Source of the DNA: Paenibacillus sp. MAEPY2
GTDB taxonomy: Bacteria > Bacillota > Bacilli > Paenibacillales > Paenibacillaceae
Length of the DNA: 64,000 bases
Assembly (NCBI RefSeq): GCF_000499205.1
Contig: NZ_AWUK01000038.1
Location: forward strand, 216,816-280,815
Direction of reading: 5' to 3'
Below, one piece after another: positions 54,453 to 63,905 of this stretch (the first letter of the stretch is position 1; the number at the start of each line of letters is the position of its first letter). A program made the translations under genes and the position numbers. Under the pieces are notes generated by a model. That model did no database searches. It was not told where the DNA came from and saw nothing but the letters and a program-made list of their open reading frames with translations.

Positions 54453-56441
54453 TTGGAATTGTTTGAGTTTATTTTACTAATGCTTGCGGTAGTTTCATTA
54501 TCTAATTTAGTAAACCGGTTTATCCCTTCGATCTCGGTGCCTATTATTCAAATCGCGCTGGGTATGTTAATTACTTTGCTGCCTTTGCACTATGAATTGA
54601 AATTAAATCCGGAGCTTTTTTTGCTACTATTCATTGCCCCGTTGCTGTTCAATGATGGCAGACATGCGGATAAAGAAGCGCTGTGGAAGCTGAAGAAACC
54701 TATCCTTTTGCTTGCACTGGGTTTGGTATTTGTAACTGTGGCCGTGATGGGTTATTTCCTAAATTGGCTGCTTCCGGTCATCCCGCTGGCGGCAGCCTTT
54801 GCATTGGCGGCTGCACTAGCACCTACCGATGCTGTGGCCGTGGGTGCATTGGAGCAGAAAGTGAAGATTCCCCATCAGACGATGCAAATTCTTGAGGGAG
54901 AATCTTTAATAAATGACGCATCGGGGCTGGTCTCATTTCAATTTGCCGTAGCCGCAATGGTCACTGGTGTGTTCTCACTCCAATCTGCCAGTATCAGCTT
55001 TATTTCCATTTCACTTGGGGGTGTTGTACTGGGCCTTCTGCTTACCTTTGTAAAATATGGTGTGGTGAAGTGGTTACGAAAACTGGGGATGGAGAATGTC
55101 ACGCTCCACATGCTGATTGAGATTTTGACTCCCTTTTTGATTTTCATGGCAGCGGAGGAGTTAGGAGTCAACGGTATCCTCGCCGTCGTCGCTGCAGGGA
55201 TTGCACATTCTCTGGGTTACAAGAAAATGAACCCCGAGGTAGCCAAGCTAAGTGTTGTATCCAAAAGCACCTGGTCGGTCATTATCTTTGTGTTGAACGG
55301 ACTGGTATTCCTGTTGCTTGGAACACAGCTTCCTGATATTATCCAGACGATTTGGAGTAACCCGGAAATAGGGAATTTTAAAGTCATTATGTATACACTG
55401 GTATTGACTTTGGCTGTACTTGGGCTGCGTCTCATCTGGGCTATTCTGATGGATATTTCTAAAGGGCCCAAACAGAGCGAACCTTGGAAGCTTAGATTGA
55501 AGAATGCGCTTATCCTGAGCCTATCGGGAGTCCGGGGAACGATCACACTGGCGAGTACGTTGTCATTGCCGTTTTTTCTTAATGATGGCACTGCATTTCC
55601 GGCCAGGGATCTGATCATTTTCCTTGCATCTGGAGTTATCCTGTGGACGCTTCTGGCATCCAACTATCTGTTGCCGCTTTTATTAGGTAAAGAAACACAA
55701 ACGGAGCAGGAAGAGGATGAGATTCAGGCCAAAATTGAGATTCTGAGGAATGTGGTTACTGGATTAAATGAACTGACCACGGACCAGAACCGGCTTGCAA
55801 CCGCTCAGATCATCAATACGTATACTTCCAGAATCCGAACACTCAAGAAAGATGAAAATAAAAATAAGGCACAGCGATCCTTGGGTTTGTCCGTTCTGAA
55901 CTGGGAAAGAGAGAATACGCTGCTTGCACTTGAAAAGAAAGAAGTGAATCCGTACACAGCGTACCGTTACCTTAACCGAATTAACCAACTGTTGTTTATG
56001 CACACAAGAGATGCGCGTTATAAAAAAGAGTTATTCCCGGTAAAACATTGGGACGAAGTGCTCGGAGTACTGAAGCAATTCCGGTTAAGTTTTCGAGAAA
56101 GAAGGGCAGAATTGAACAGACTTAGAATTCAAAATGTTACTTATGTCATTAAGCAGCTAAATGTTCTGCTCGCAGAAGGCGAGCGGGATATGGAGCTGGT
56201 CAGCTCGCTGATTCTGCAATATGAACGTATGCTGCTGGGTCTGACCAGAAATGAACGGGATGCCGACACTCGAAAAGACTTCGGTACAGCGATGCAGGAG
56301 CTGGCACGGGTCGGAATTCAGCTGGAGAGAGACAACATCCAGTCCATGTTCGAGGCTGGCCGGATTTCAAGACAGGGCATGAAGGAAATGAAACGCGACA
56401 TTCTCTTCATGGAGCATGATTTGCGAGAAGAGACAAGTTGA
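54453..56441 (+). CDS. CPA1-family Na+/H+ antiporter
   Basis: A membrane antiporter of 662 residues. The first 420 residues form about 12 helices with the ion-binding AALAPTDAVAVGAL and GESLINDASGLVSF motifs (conserved Asp residues), and the late SGVRGTITLASTLSLPFF. The last 240 residues are a helical, charged cytoplasmic tail of regulatory type. The TTG at 54453 is chosen because GGAGGT lies 9 nt upstream; the earlier ATG at 54387 has no ribosome binding site and adds a non-homologous leader. Probable role in pH and sodium homeostasis. Confidence 0.88.
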   Translation: MELFEFILLMLAVVSLSNLVNRFIPSISVPIIQIALGMLITLLPLHYELKLNPELFLLLFIAPLLFNDGRHADKEALWKLKKPILLLALGLVFVTVAVMGYFLNWLLPVIPLAAAFALAAALAPTDAVAVGALEQKVKIPHQTMQILEGESLINDASGLVSFQFAVAAMVTGVFSLQSASISFISISLGGVVLGLLLTFVKYGVVKWLRKLGMENVTLHMLIEILTPFLIFMAAEELGVNGILAVVAAGIAHSLGYKKMNPEVAKLSVVSKSTWSVIIFVLNGLVFLLLGTQLPDIIQTIWSNPEIGNFKVIMYTLVLTLAVLGLRLIWAILMDISKGPKQSEPWKLRLKNALILSLSGVRGTITLASTLSLPFFLNDGTAFPARDLIIFLASGVILWTLLASNYLLPLLLGKETQTEQEEDEIQAKIEILRNVVTGLNELTTDQNRLATAQIINTYTSRIRTLKKDENKNKAQRSLGLSVLNWERENTLLALEKKEVNPYTAYRYLNRINQLLFMHTRDARYKKELFPVKHWDEVLGVLKQFRLSFRERRAELNRLRIQNVTYVIKQLNVLLAEGERDMELVSSLILQYERMLLGLTRNERDADTRKDFGTAMQELARVGIQLERDNIQSMFEAGRISRQGMKEMKRDILFMEHDLREETS

Positions 56442-56512
56442 GATCGATCCGGATTAATGTTCTTGTTAAAAACCTAGTAGAAGTGCATACATCATTCCTG
56501 GTAACCCATTGA

Positions 56513-56538
56513 GAGTCGCTATTTTAGCGGCTTTTTTG
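56513..56538 (+). terminator. Terminator of the antiporter gene
   Basis: AGTCGCT pairs with AGCGGCT (one G-U) around ATTTT, then TTTTTT. A nearly identical copy lies at 57497-57518, on the other side of the MFS pseudogene. Confidence 0.8.
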
Positions 56539-56540
56539 CT

Positions 56541-57470
56541 TTGCGGAACAAGTTTCTTCCCAAGTCCAGCACAGTTCTCGTCCCGATTAACTATAGGCAG
56601 TTTTTCAGAGAAGGAGTTGTCTGGATGCTCACAACGCTGCCATTGCTTGCTTTCGCGCTGCTCTCGCCGTTCGCCCCCATTCTGGCACGCCGTTTTGGGG
56701 TGGAACGAACCCTTCTTTATGCGTTGGTTTTACTCATAGTAGGTATCGCGACCCGTTCGTTGGCCGCAACCGCTTCTTTGTTTGCAGTCACTGCTTTGAT
56801 TGGGCTGGCGATTGCGGTGTGCAACGTGCTCATTCCAAGTCTGGTCAAACGTAATTTTGCTCATCAAGTCGGCCTCATGACCGGTGTGTACTCCGTGTCG
56901 ATGAATTTATCCGGGGCGATTGCATCCGGTGTCAGTGTTCCGGTCGCCCGCGACCTCGGTTTCGGCTGGAATGGTGCACTTGGCATTTGGGGCGTACTCG
57001 TTCTGTTGGCCGCGCTATTCTGGTTGCCTCAAGCTCGGGCGAGTAGAGGGTCTGCCATAGCGGCAACAAGTGGTGTGCTCAAGCGGCGAAGTCTGTGGCG
57101 TTCGCCTCTGGCATGGATGGTTACGATTTTTATGGGGATGCAATCTCTCTTATTCTATGTTTTGGTTGCTTGGTTGCCTGAAATGATGACAAGCCGGGGC
57201 TTGAGTGAAGACAGCGCGGGTTGGATGTTATCACTATTTCAAACAGCTGCGCTGCCCGTAGCGTTCATCGTGCCGATCGTTGCGGGACGCATGAAGAACC
57301 AACGTTTACTGGTCATCATAATGACTATCCTGTTGTTTGTCTCATTGGGAGGCCTTTACTTCGGGGGAAATGCTCTCATTTCATTATGGACAGTTTTACT
57401 TGGAATTGCTGGGGGATGTGCATTCAGCTTGGCCATGATCTTTTTAAGCTTACGGACGAAGGTTACCTGA
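56541..57470 (+). pseudogene. Truncated MFS transporter (CynX/NimT type)
   Basis: The frame from WMLTTLPLLAFALLSPFAP (56622) onward is a good CynX/NimT-type transporter (LARRFGVERTLLYALVL, VKRNFAHQVGLMTGVYSVSMNL). The first membrane helix is missing: the sequence before 56622 is not transporter-like in this frame, while another frame reads IGSFSEKELSG up to that point, suggesting a frameshift near 56620. The 3' end stops after about ten helices (SLAMIFLSLRTKVT), short of the usual 390-420 residues. No ribosome binding site was found. Probably non-functional. Confidence 0.65.
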
Positions 57471-57496
57471 GGGAGACAAAACATAGTCCGATTGAA

Positions 57497-57518
57497 AGTC
57501 GCTATTTAAGCGGCTTTT
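57497..57518 (+). terminator. Terminator after the MFS pseudogene
   Basis: AGTCGCTATTTAAGCGGCTTTTT, a close copy of the hairpin at 56513, with stem AGTCGCT and AGCGGCT and a T run. Confidence 0.75.
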
Positions 57519-57609
57519 TATTTTATGATGTAGAAAGAATATAGTAGATAGGGTACATAGGTTGTGAGCGGATAGTGGAATGACCCTATATATGGAAGGT
57601 TTTTAATAT

Positions 57610-57637
57610 ATCAATTGCGAAATTGATTGGCTATAAT
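57610..57637 (+). promoter_or_regulatory. TATAAT element with adjacent inverted repeat
   Basis: ATCAATT and AATTGAT (57610-57627) flank GCGA and end 4 bp before a consensus TATAAT at 57632-57637. The repeat would occupy the promoter spacer, so a repressor site is plausible. No clear -35 is seen. Confidence 0.4.
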
Positions 57638-57688
57638 GCAAAAGGATATAGAAGGAGATGTGAAATTTAACAAAAAGGCGGAATGTAT

Positions 57689-58051
57689 GTGGTTTACTTT
57701 TTATGGACGATGTATCTTGGACTGCTGGGAACAGCATCTCTCGCGTTTTTATTTAAAGGGAAGTATAAATCAAAACTTAGCAAAATAGATTTCATCGTAT
57801 CTGTCATTACATGGATTGGGTTGTTAGGGTTCGTTACAGAAAACACTATTCTAACTCCTGCTTTCTGGAAAATTGTTACCGTGATAGCTTTTCTGTGGGA
57901 TATATCGTTTACGATGCTTCTAAAGGATTATGAAGATAAAGAAATTCTAGAGGAATTACCGATTGCGGTGAGGAGAGTTTGGATGTTAATAACGTTAGTT
58001 ATCATGATTGGACCTCTTTACTATGGGCTTTTCAAATATTCTTTTTTATGA
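57689..58051 (+). CDS. Small four-helix membrane protein of unknown function
   Basis: A 120-residue protein with about four membrane helices (starting FLWTMYLGLLGTASLAFLF; ending MLITLVIMIGPLYYGLF) and short charged loops. I do not recognise the family. AAAGGCGGA (57674-57682) abuts ATG 57683 but is 7 nt from GTG 57689, so the GTG is preferred. Monocistronic, with its own likely promoter and terminator. Confidence 0.6.
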   Translation: MVYFLWTMYLGLLGTASLAFLFKGKYKSKLSKIDFIVSVITWIGLLGFVTENTILTPAFWKIVTVIAFLWDISFTMLLKDYEDKEILEELPIAVRRVWMLITLVIMIGPLYYGLFKYSFL

Positions 58052-58090
58052 ATATGCATTGAAAGATCCCTTTTTAACGAAATAAAGTGT

Positions 58091-58127
58091 AAAACCAGTG
58101 GGATTTAAATTCATTCACTGGTTTTTT
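58091..58127. terminator. Bidirectional terminator
   Basis: AAAACCAGTG pairs with CACTGGTTTT over a 15-nt loop, with A and T runs on the two sides, between converging genes. Confidence 0.8.
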
Positions 58128-58194
58128 GATTATCATAGAATGCAGTTTGAGAAATTACAAAGGAATCATAGAGCTTCCACAATTCAAACTACAA

Positions 58195-58782
58195 TTAGAA
58201 TAAAGATATTTGCAAGTTATTACTTTCTTTTTTACGACACACATAAACGTAAGCTGAAGGAATATTCAGAGGGACAAACACAATTTTTTCGATAATAAAT
58301 TTTTCGGATAGTTGTTTTTTCATTTGTAGAGAATATTGAAAAGCAATAAACTGTCCTCCAGGTTTGAGAGCTTGGTGAATCTGTTCGATTAAAGTGGTCC
58401 TTAATGTACGTTCAAAATTAAAAAAAGGCAAACCGCTAAAGATATAATCCAGTTCATCTATGCCTTCATTCCTCATTGTGTTCATTAAAGTAGCCGCGTT
58501 CGGGTAAGAAGTGAAATTTGGATATTCATTTTGTAAAATGGTCCGCATCGTCTGATCCATTTCAAATAATAAAACTATGGTGCTTTTATGTGCATTTTTT
58601 TGAATGTATCGGGTAATGGCTCCAGTCCCTGCCCCAAGCTCTGCAACTGTCATATTTTCTTGCCAACTTGCTTGTTTAACCATCGCATTGGCCAAAAAAC
58701 GAGAACTTGGAATAATACTCCCCACTTTTTTGGGGCTCTTCACAAAACTCTTTAAAAATAGCAGACTATCATTTGATTTCAT
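58195..58782 (-). CDS. SAM-dependent methyltransferase, phospholipid N-methyltransferase-like
   Basis: A 195-residue class I methyltransferase. The N-terminal FLKSFVKSPKKVGSIIPSS is typical of the PmtA-like group; the SAM site is VAELGAGTGAITRYI, with the acidic ribose-binding residue in LFEMDQ and YIFSGLPFFNF in place of the usual motif IV. The first codon overlaps the dedA stop by 4 bp, so both are made together. A role in modifying membrane lipids is inferred from family and from the DedA neighbour. Confidence 0.78.
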   Translation of the reverse strand: MKSNDSLLFLKSFVKSPKKVGSIIPSSRFLANAMVKQASWQENMTVAELGAGTGAITRYIQKNAHKSTIVLLFEMDQTMRTILQNEYPNFTSYPNAATLMNTMRNEGIDELDYIFSGLPFFNFERTLRTTLIEQIHQALKPGGQFIAFQYSLQMKKQLSEKFIIEKIVFVPLNIPSAYVYVCRKKESNNLQISLF

Positions 58783-59279
58783 TTTATATCCTCCAGCATG
58801 GATAAGATTGGGATTCCAAAGAAACTTCCTAATGCAAAAAAAGTGATCGTCCAGAGCAGAGCGCTTGAGTACGTTATAAATGCAAATTTTTGATAATTAA
58901 TACCGCTCAATCCAATGAGCAAAGGCATGAAATAACGCACAATCGGGATAAACATTCCGATACACATTGCTACATGGCCTCTTTTTCTTAAAATGGATTC
59001 GGCTATGAGATAGTGCTTATTGTGTGAAAATTTATGTTTGAATTTGTGGCCGAATAATTTGCCTGTAAAATAAGCAACGGTGATGGCTGTTAGCAGGCCA
59101 ATCAGGATACTGATATAAGCAACCCAGTGATTGATAAAACCTGAGCGACTTAGAATAGCACTGGTAAGAATCGTTACTTCATTTGGAATGGGGATTCCGA
59201 ACGGGCCTAAAGAGAAGGCCAGAAAAAAGAAAAGATAGCCATATTGATGGATAAGATTTAATACTGTATTAATAATCAT
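58779..59279 (-). CDS. DedA-family membrane protein
   Basis: A 166-residue DedA (SNARE-associated superfamily) protein. The family signature is visible as GPFGIPIPNEVTIL, the FTGKLFG loop, and FIPIVRYFMPLLIGLSGINY with the conserved Arg and Gly. DedA proteins flip phospholipids or undecaprenyl phosphate and support envelope integrity and resistance to cationic peptides. It is the first gene of a two-gene unit with the methyltransferase and is divergent from a two-component system. Confidence 0.88.
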   Translation of the reverse strand: MIINTVLNLIHQYGYLFFFLAFSLGPFGIPIPNEVTILTSAILSRSGFINHWVAYISILIGLLTAITVAYFTGKLFGHKFKHKFSHNKHYLIAESILRKRGHVAMCIGMFIPIVRYFMPLLIGLSGINYQKFAFITYSSALLWTITFFALGSFFGIPILSMLEDIK

Positions 59280-59345
59280 TTTTTCAACTCCTCATGTTGA
59301 TAGCTGTATCTTAACGAGAGAAATTAAGGAATTGATTAGTGAATT

Positions 59346-59365
59346 TCTAAAGAAAATCTAAAGAA
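59346..59365. promoter_or_regulatory. Direct repeat, possible response-regulator site
   Basis: TCTAAAGAA occurs twice, at 59346-59354 and 59357-59365, with an 11-bp period, which puts both copies on one face of the helix as OmpR-family regulators prefer. It lies in the 272-bp divergent region, 67 bp from the dedA start. The rest of that region shows no gene. Confidence 0.45.
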
Positions 59366-59551
59366 TTTGCAGTTAGTAGGAAAGAAACTACGATGTTTAA
59401 AAACTTCAGAAATTCCTTCGTTTTTATACCAAAGATTTTTCATTTAAATCGTGTATGATGGTCTGGTGAAACGAAAATGGAAAAATGTATTCGCTTTACG
59501 TAACTGGTGCCTCTGCAGAAAGTATTGTAGAGTTGTAGGAGCAATTACGCG

Positions 59552-60265
59552 ATGAAGGTGAGAAATATGGAGATAAATAATATTCTTGTTGTAGACGATG
59601 AACCGGAAATTCGAGAAGCTCTCGTTATTTACTTAAAAAGCAATGATGTAGATGTATTTACGGCCTCCAACGGATTGGAAGCGCTAGAAATCCTTGAACA
59701 GGAAACGATTCATCTGATTATCATGGACAACATGATGCCACAGCTGGATGGAATTAAAACCACATTTAAAATTCGTGAAAGCAAAAATATACCGATCATT
59801 ATGCTTTCGGCCAAATCGGAAGATAGCGACAAAATTTTGGGACTCAACGTTGGAGCCGATGACTATATCACGAAGCCGTTCAATCCTCTGGAGCTAATTG
59901 CCAGAGTCCAATCTCAGCTACGCCGGTTTACGAATTTAGGTTCCTTCCAGTCAAATGGGGATGAAATTATCCAAGTCAGAGGACTCATGCTGAACAAAAG
60001 CTCGAAGACTATCGAGGTAGATGGAGAGGACGTAAGACTGACAGCGAAGGAATACAAAATTTTGGAGTTACTTATGGAGAACAAGGGCAGAGTTTTTTCA
60101 ATTGAGGAAATTTATGAGCGCGTGTGGAATGAACCGATCTTTGCTTCAGAGAATACGGTTGCCGTTCATGTGAGAAATATTCGAGAAAAAATTGAAATCA
60201 ATCCCAAAGACCCAAAATATTTAAAGGTGGTATGGGGAATTGGATACAAAATCGAGAAAAAGTAA
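59552..60265 (+). CDS. OmpR/VanR-family response regulator
   Basis: A 237-residue regulator with receiver domain (VVDDEP; phospho-acceptor Asp59 in IIMDNMMPQLDG; Lys in YITKPFNP) and a C-terminal winged helix (VRLTAKEYKILELLMENKGRVFS; VAVHVRNIREKI). Two starts are possible: ATG 59552 with AGGAGC upstream, or ATG 59567 with GAAGGTGAG. The kinase overlaps its 3' end by 26 bp. It probably controls itself and the divergent dedA unit. Confidence 0.9.
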   Translation: MKVRNMEINNILVVDDEPEIREALVIYLKSNDVDVFTASNGLEALEILEQETIHLIIMDNMMPQLDGIKTTFKIRESKNIPIIMLSAKSEDSDKILGLNVGADDYITKPFNPLELIARVQSQLRRFTNLGSFQSNGDEIIQVRGLMLNKSSKTIEVDGEDVRLTAKEYKILELLMENKGRVFSIEEIYERVWNEPIFASENTVAVHVRNIREKIEINPKDPKYLKVVWGIGYKIEKK

Positions 60266-61541
60266 AGCAGATCGAAAGGTTGGAATCGACCTGCTTGTCA
60301 TCATTGTCGCCGTTATTTTATGGATCTATATACTTATAAACGAGTATTTATATCTGGGGTTGAGTCTGAGGTTTTCAACCTCAATTTTTATTTTGGAATT
60401 GCTGTCCATTATAATCCTTGGGTTGTTGGCAGCTCGACTGTATCTTTATTTTAAGGAACCTCATAGTAGACGTTCCTTCTGGCATGGCTGTGTGCTGATG
60501 GATTATTTTCATAATTGGGGAACGGGCCTTAGAGCCAGCTTACAAAACGGGAGACTAACGTTTGGCCTCATCATTATGTTTCTGCTGACTGCGATATCCG
60601 GCATTTGTTTTTGGGAGGCAGTCACATATTACGGACAGGAATGGCTCATCCTTTATTTGTTGCTATTTGTGTTATTTCTGGTTCCATATGTACTTTCCAA
60701 GCTTAGACGTTTCATCGCCATCATCAATGGAAGTAAAGAGATTGCCGAAGGGAATATTCAGAATTCCATTCAGGATAACGGAAACGACTCCCTATCTGAA
60801 CTTGCTGGCTATATTAACAATATGAAAGCCGGATATCAAAGTGCATTGGAACATCAAATGAAAAGCGAGCGTTTAAAAACTGAACTGATTACCAACGTAT
60901 CGCATGATTTGAAAACCCCGCTTACTTCTATTATCAACTATGTCGATTTATTGAAAAAAGAAAATCATTCTGAGGAGACATCCCGAGCCTATATTGAAAC
61001 GCTGGAACGTAAGGCACTGCGGCTGAAGCTGTTGATTGAAGATCTGTTCGATATATCAAAGATGGCCAGCGGCACAGTAGATCTGGATATGGAGTACGTC
61101 GATGTGGCAACTTTGTTGACCCAGGCGATTGCGGAATCAAACACGCATAGGGGACAAGCGTCGCTTGAAATTCGGGAGAGGATTGCGAAATTCCCAATTC
61201 ATGCATATTTGGACGGCAATAAAATGTGGCGTGTATTTGAAAATTTAATTAACAATGCGCAGAAATATTCGCTTCCAGGAACTCGAATCTATATTTATTT
61301 GGACGAGTCTGATAATCAGGTAACCTTCAAAATTCAAAACACCTCTGCCTATGAAATTGATTTTGCTGCGGAAGAATTGTTCGAGCGTTTCAAAAGAGCT
61401 GACGAATCCCGCCAGACAGAGGGGTCGGGACTAGGGCTAGCCATTGTGAAAAGCATCGTTGAGTTACACGGAGGGCAGATTAAAATCGAGATTCATGGTG
61501 ATCAATTCAACGTAATTTTGCTTTTACCTAAAAAGCACTAA
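60240..61541 (+). CDS. VanS-like sensor histidine kinase
   Basis: A 433-residue membrane kinase. About four hydrophobic segments lie in the first 160 residues with little extracellular domain, suggesting sensing within the membrane. A HAMP-like linker is followed by HisKA with TNVSHDLKTPLTSI (His222) and HATPase (FENLINNAQKYS; GSGLGLAIVKSIVELHGG). The TTG start lies within the regulator gene and follows TATGGGGA. Such intramembrane sensors often respond to cell-envelope stress, which fits the DedA neighbour. Confidence 0.9.
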   Translation: MDTKSRKSKADRKVGIDLLVIIVAVILWIYILINEYLYLGLSLRFSTSIFILELLSIIILGLLAARLYLYFKEPHSRRSFWHGCVLMDYFHNWGTGLRASLQNGRLTFGLIIMFLLTAISGICFWEAVTYYGQEWLILYLLLFVLFLVPYVLSKLRRFIAIINGSKEIAEGNIQNSIQDNGNDSLSELAGYINNMKAGYQSALEHQMKSERLKTELITNVSHDLKTPLTSIINYVDLLKKENHSEETSRAYIETLERKALRLKLLIEDLFDISKMASGTVDLDMEYVDVATLLTQAIAESNTHRGQASLEIRERIAKFPIHAYLDGNKMWRVFENLINNAQKYSLPGTRIYIYLDESDNQVTFKIQNTSAYEIDFAAEELFERFKRADESRQTEGSGLGLAIVKSIVELHGGQIKIEIHGDQFNVILLLPKKH

Positions 61542-61548
61542 ATGTAAT

Positions 61549-61589
61549 AAAAGATCATCAACATGGACACAAGTTGGTGATCTTTTATT
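61549..61589. terminator. Bidirectional terminator after the two-component system
   Basis: AAAAGATCATCAAC pairs with GTTGGTGATCTTTT with one G-U, over a 10-nt loop, with further T residues. It serves converging genes. Confidence 0.85.
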
Positions 61590-61618
61590 TTTAACGAATT
61601 GAATTTAAACACAATGTA

Positions 61619-62752
61619 CTAACTCAATAAACCCCAACGGAAAGCAGAGGCAACGACCTGTGTCCGGTTTTTGGCACGAAGCTTGATCATCAAGCTGCTT
61701 ACGTAATCTCTCACGGTATACTCACTTAGGAACAACAAGGAAGCGATTTTCTTGTTATCGTATCCTTCTGCCAGAAGTTTGAGAACGGTAGACTCCCTTT
61801 CTGTTAACAGAATGGCCATCGTTTTCGCGGTGTTTTCCTTTTCTTTTCTGGATAAAAACAACCCAATTCGCTTTCCCACTTCTTCAAGCAACTCCAGTTC
61901 ACCCTTCGTGCAGTCAAATGAATCTCCCATTTGGTCAAAAGTAACCCAGCCATACAATTGATGCTCATGAGCAATCGGTACAAATATGATGGAAGACAAG
62001 TGAAATAACTCGATATGTTCGTCCCTTAGATAAGGCTTTGGATTTTTCAAATAGATCGGTCTTTTGGAGTTGAAGATTAGATTTTGCTCAGTCAATTGTC
62101 CCTTCATACTCTGAACCTTTGGAAGCTCTTCGCCGATGACCCCATAGAACTGGTTGGACCAAGGTACATAGGCATAGAAAACACAACGTTTATAATTGAA
62201 ATACTTCTCACATTTTTTAAGAATAAAGGCTAGATCGGAAACTCCGGAAGAACTGACTAGGAGTTTGTTTAATTGGTCCAGCAGACGGAGCTTCTTCAAT
62301 TCGTCATTTTCATCCGTATCATGAGTTACAGGCTCCGTATCTGCCCACTTATGAAAGCTATGCATCAGATAAGAAGAAACAGATAGCATAAACATGACTG
62401 GTTCCATCATTCGCTGATGTTTCAATTGGATCAATAGTGTCAGCAAAGCTTTTTCAAAGATAATTTGAAGCCAATTTAAGCTTGCCATATTTAACATGGA
62501 TAGCTGAGATTGAACCCAGGTGTCCAAATAAGAAGAGTAGTGATGATCCATATTTTCAATATCTGAATAAGTAAATATGCGAAAAAAGGATTTCATCAAC
62601 GCTTCCGTTTCGATCCGATGTGTTTCAGAGATGTTAATTTCCGATATCAAGTAAATGTTTGTATTTTCTTCGAGCTGTTTGCTATGCGTTCTGAAAAACA
62701 ATACAAATTCCTGAAAAGTCATTTCAGCATATGGGTGAAAAGATTGTGTCAT
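61619..62752 (-). CDS. GAF-LuxR transcriptional regulator
   Basis: A 377-residue regulator. The N-terminal 160 residues are helical and unassigned; a GAF-like sensor follows at about 170-300 (IIFVPIAHEHQLYGWVTFDQ), then a LuxR/NarL helix-turn-helix (LTERESTVLKLLAEGYDNKKIASLLFLS, about 310-370). It is divergent from the SDR gene with 220 bp between them and may regulate it. Signal unknown. Confidence 0.82.
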   Translation of the reverse strand: MTQSFHPYAEMTFQEFVLFFRTHSKQLEENTNIYLISEINISETHRIETEALMKSFFRIFTYSDIENMDHHYSSYLDTWVQSQLSMLNMASLNWLQIIFEKALLTLLIQLKHQRMMEPVMFMLSVSSYLMHSFHKWADTEPVTHDTDENDELKKLRLLDQLNKLLVSSSGVSDLAFILKKCEKYFNYKRCVFYAYVPWSNQFYGVIGEELPKVQSMKGQLTEQNLIFNSKRPIYLKNPKPYLRDEHIELFHLSSIIFVPIAHEHQLYGWVTFDQMGDSFDCTKGELELLEEVGKRIGLFLSRKEKENTAKTMAILLTERESTVLKLLAEGYDNKKIASLLFLSEYTVRDYVSSLMIKLRAKNRTQVVASAFRWGLLS

Positions 62753-62972
62753 AATAAGCCGTTCCCTTCAAAATAAAATACCCTACAAACGGGGGGTATA
62801 CAATCCATTATTACACAGAACTTTATAGGATAGTATTTCAAAATTAAAAGAGTAAGATTGAAGAGTACAAGGTCTTGAATCTTTTGAGTCCGATTAGGAT
62901 TTATAAGATGGTAATGAATGGACAAAATATGTATATAAACTTAACTAATGTTGAATGGAGCGGTTGAATCGT

Positions 62973-63716
62973 ATGAAATTAAAAGATAAAGTTGCTATTG
63001 TCACAGGTGGGGCCAGTGGAATTGGTGAAGCCACCGTTCGTCTTTTCGCACAAGAAGGAGCAAGAGTCGTCATTGCTGACTTTTCCGATCATGGTAAAGA
63101 ACTAGCTGCCGAACTCAATGGGGAAGGTCATGATACGGTATTCATCAAAACAGACGTTACTAAAGAAGAAGATATTAAGCACATGATTAATGAAACTGTT
63201 GAGAAATACGGTAAACTGGATATTATGTATGCAAATGCGGGGGTTGCAGATGACGATACTGCTGATGCATTATCCTATGATAAATGGAAACGTACGATTG
63301 ATATTAACTTGTCAGGCGTATTTCTTTCCGATAAATATGCAATCGAACAGTTCCTTAAGCAAGGAAATGGCGGAGTTATTGTGAATGCTGGTTCAATTCA
63401 CAGCTTTGTTGCGTTGCCTAAAACCACAGCATATGCCTCGGCAAAAGGTGGAGTTAAGCTGTTAACTCAGAATTTATGTACTGCTTATGCAAAAGAGGGA
63501 ATCCGTGTCAACGCGGTATGTCCTGGATACATTGAAACTCCTTTATTGAAGAACGTAGATGAAAAAAGTAAACAATATTTAACTTCACTTCATCCGCAGG
63601 GCAGACTTGGACGTCCGGAAGAAGTAGCAAAAGCTGTGTTGTTCCTGGCCAGCGATGATGCTAGTTTCGTGAATGGTACGACCTTGCTTGTTGATGGAGG
63701 TTATACTGCACATTAA
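62973..63716 (+). CDS. Short-chain dehydrogenase/reductase
   Basis: A 247-residue NAD(P)-dependent oxidoreductase. Cofactor site TGGASGIGEA (about 12-21), acidic IADFS after strand 2 (suggesting NAD preference), structural NAG in MYANAGVAD, catalytic Ser in NAGSIHSF and YASAK. Closest to the classical glucose dehydrogenase/3-oxoacyl-ACP reductase-like group; substrate unknown. ATG 62973 follows GGAGCGG by 9 nt, whereas the ATG at 62955 is part of that site. Confidence 0.9.
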   Translation: MKLKDKVAIVTGGASGIGEATVRLFAQEGARVVIADFSDHGKELAAELNGEGHDTVFIKTDVTKEEDIKHMINETVEKYGKLDIMYANAGVADDDTADALSYDKWKRTIDINLSGVFLSDKYAIEQFLKQGNGGVIVNAGSIHSFVALPKTTAYASAKGGVKLLTQNLCTAYAKEGIRVNAVCPGYIETPLLKNVDEKSKQYLTSLHPQGRLGRPEEVAKAVLFLASDDASFVNGTTLLVDGGYTAH

Positions 63717-63768
63717 TTTGGGTGAGAAAAACATAATTTGATCTGAAAACAGATTTCCGAATCGTAAT

Positions 63769-63816
63769 AAACCTCTGAATGTTGAAGACTTCTTCAATGA
63801 TTTAGAGGTTTTTTTA
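63769..63816 (+). terminator. Terminator of the SDR gene
   Basis: AAACCTCT pairs with AGAGGTTT, and inside it TTGAAGA with TCTTCAA around a 2-nt loop, followed by TTTTT. Confidence 0.85.
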
Positions 63817-63905
63817 CGTTTCGATCAAGTAGAGTACTGGAATCCCCCACGACTTTTTAGATACGCTAAACAACTATATAAATTGAACTAAACATTTACA
63901 CGATA

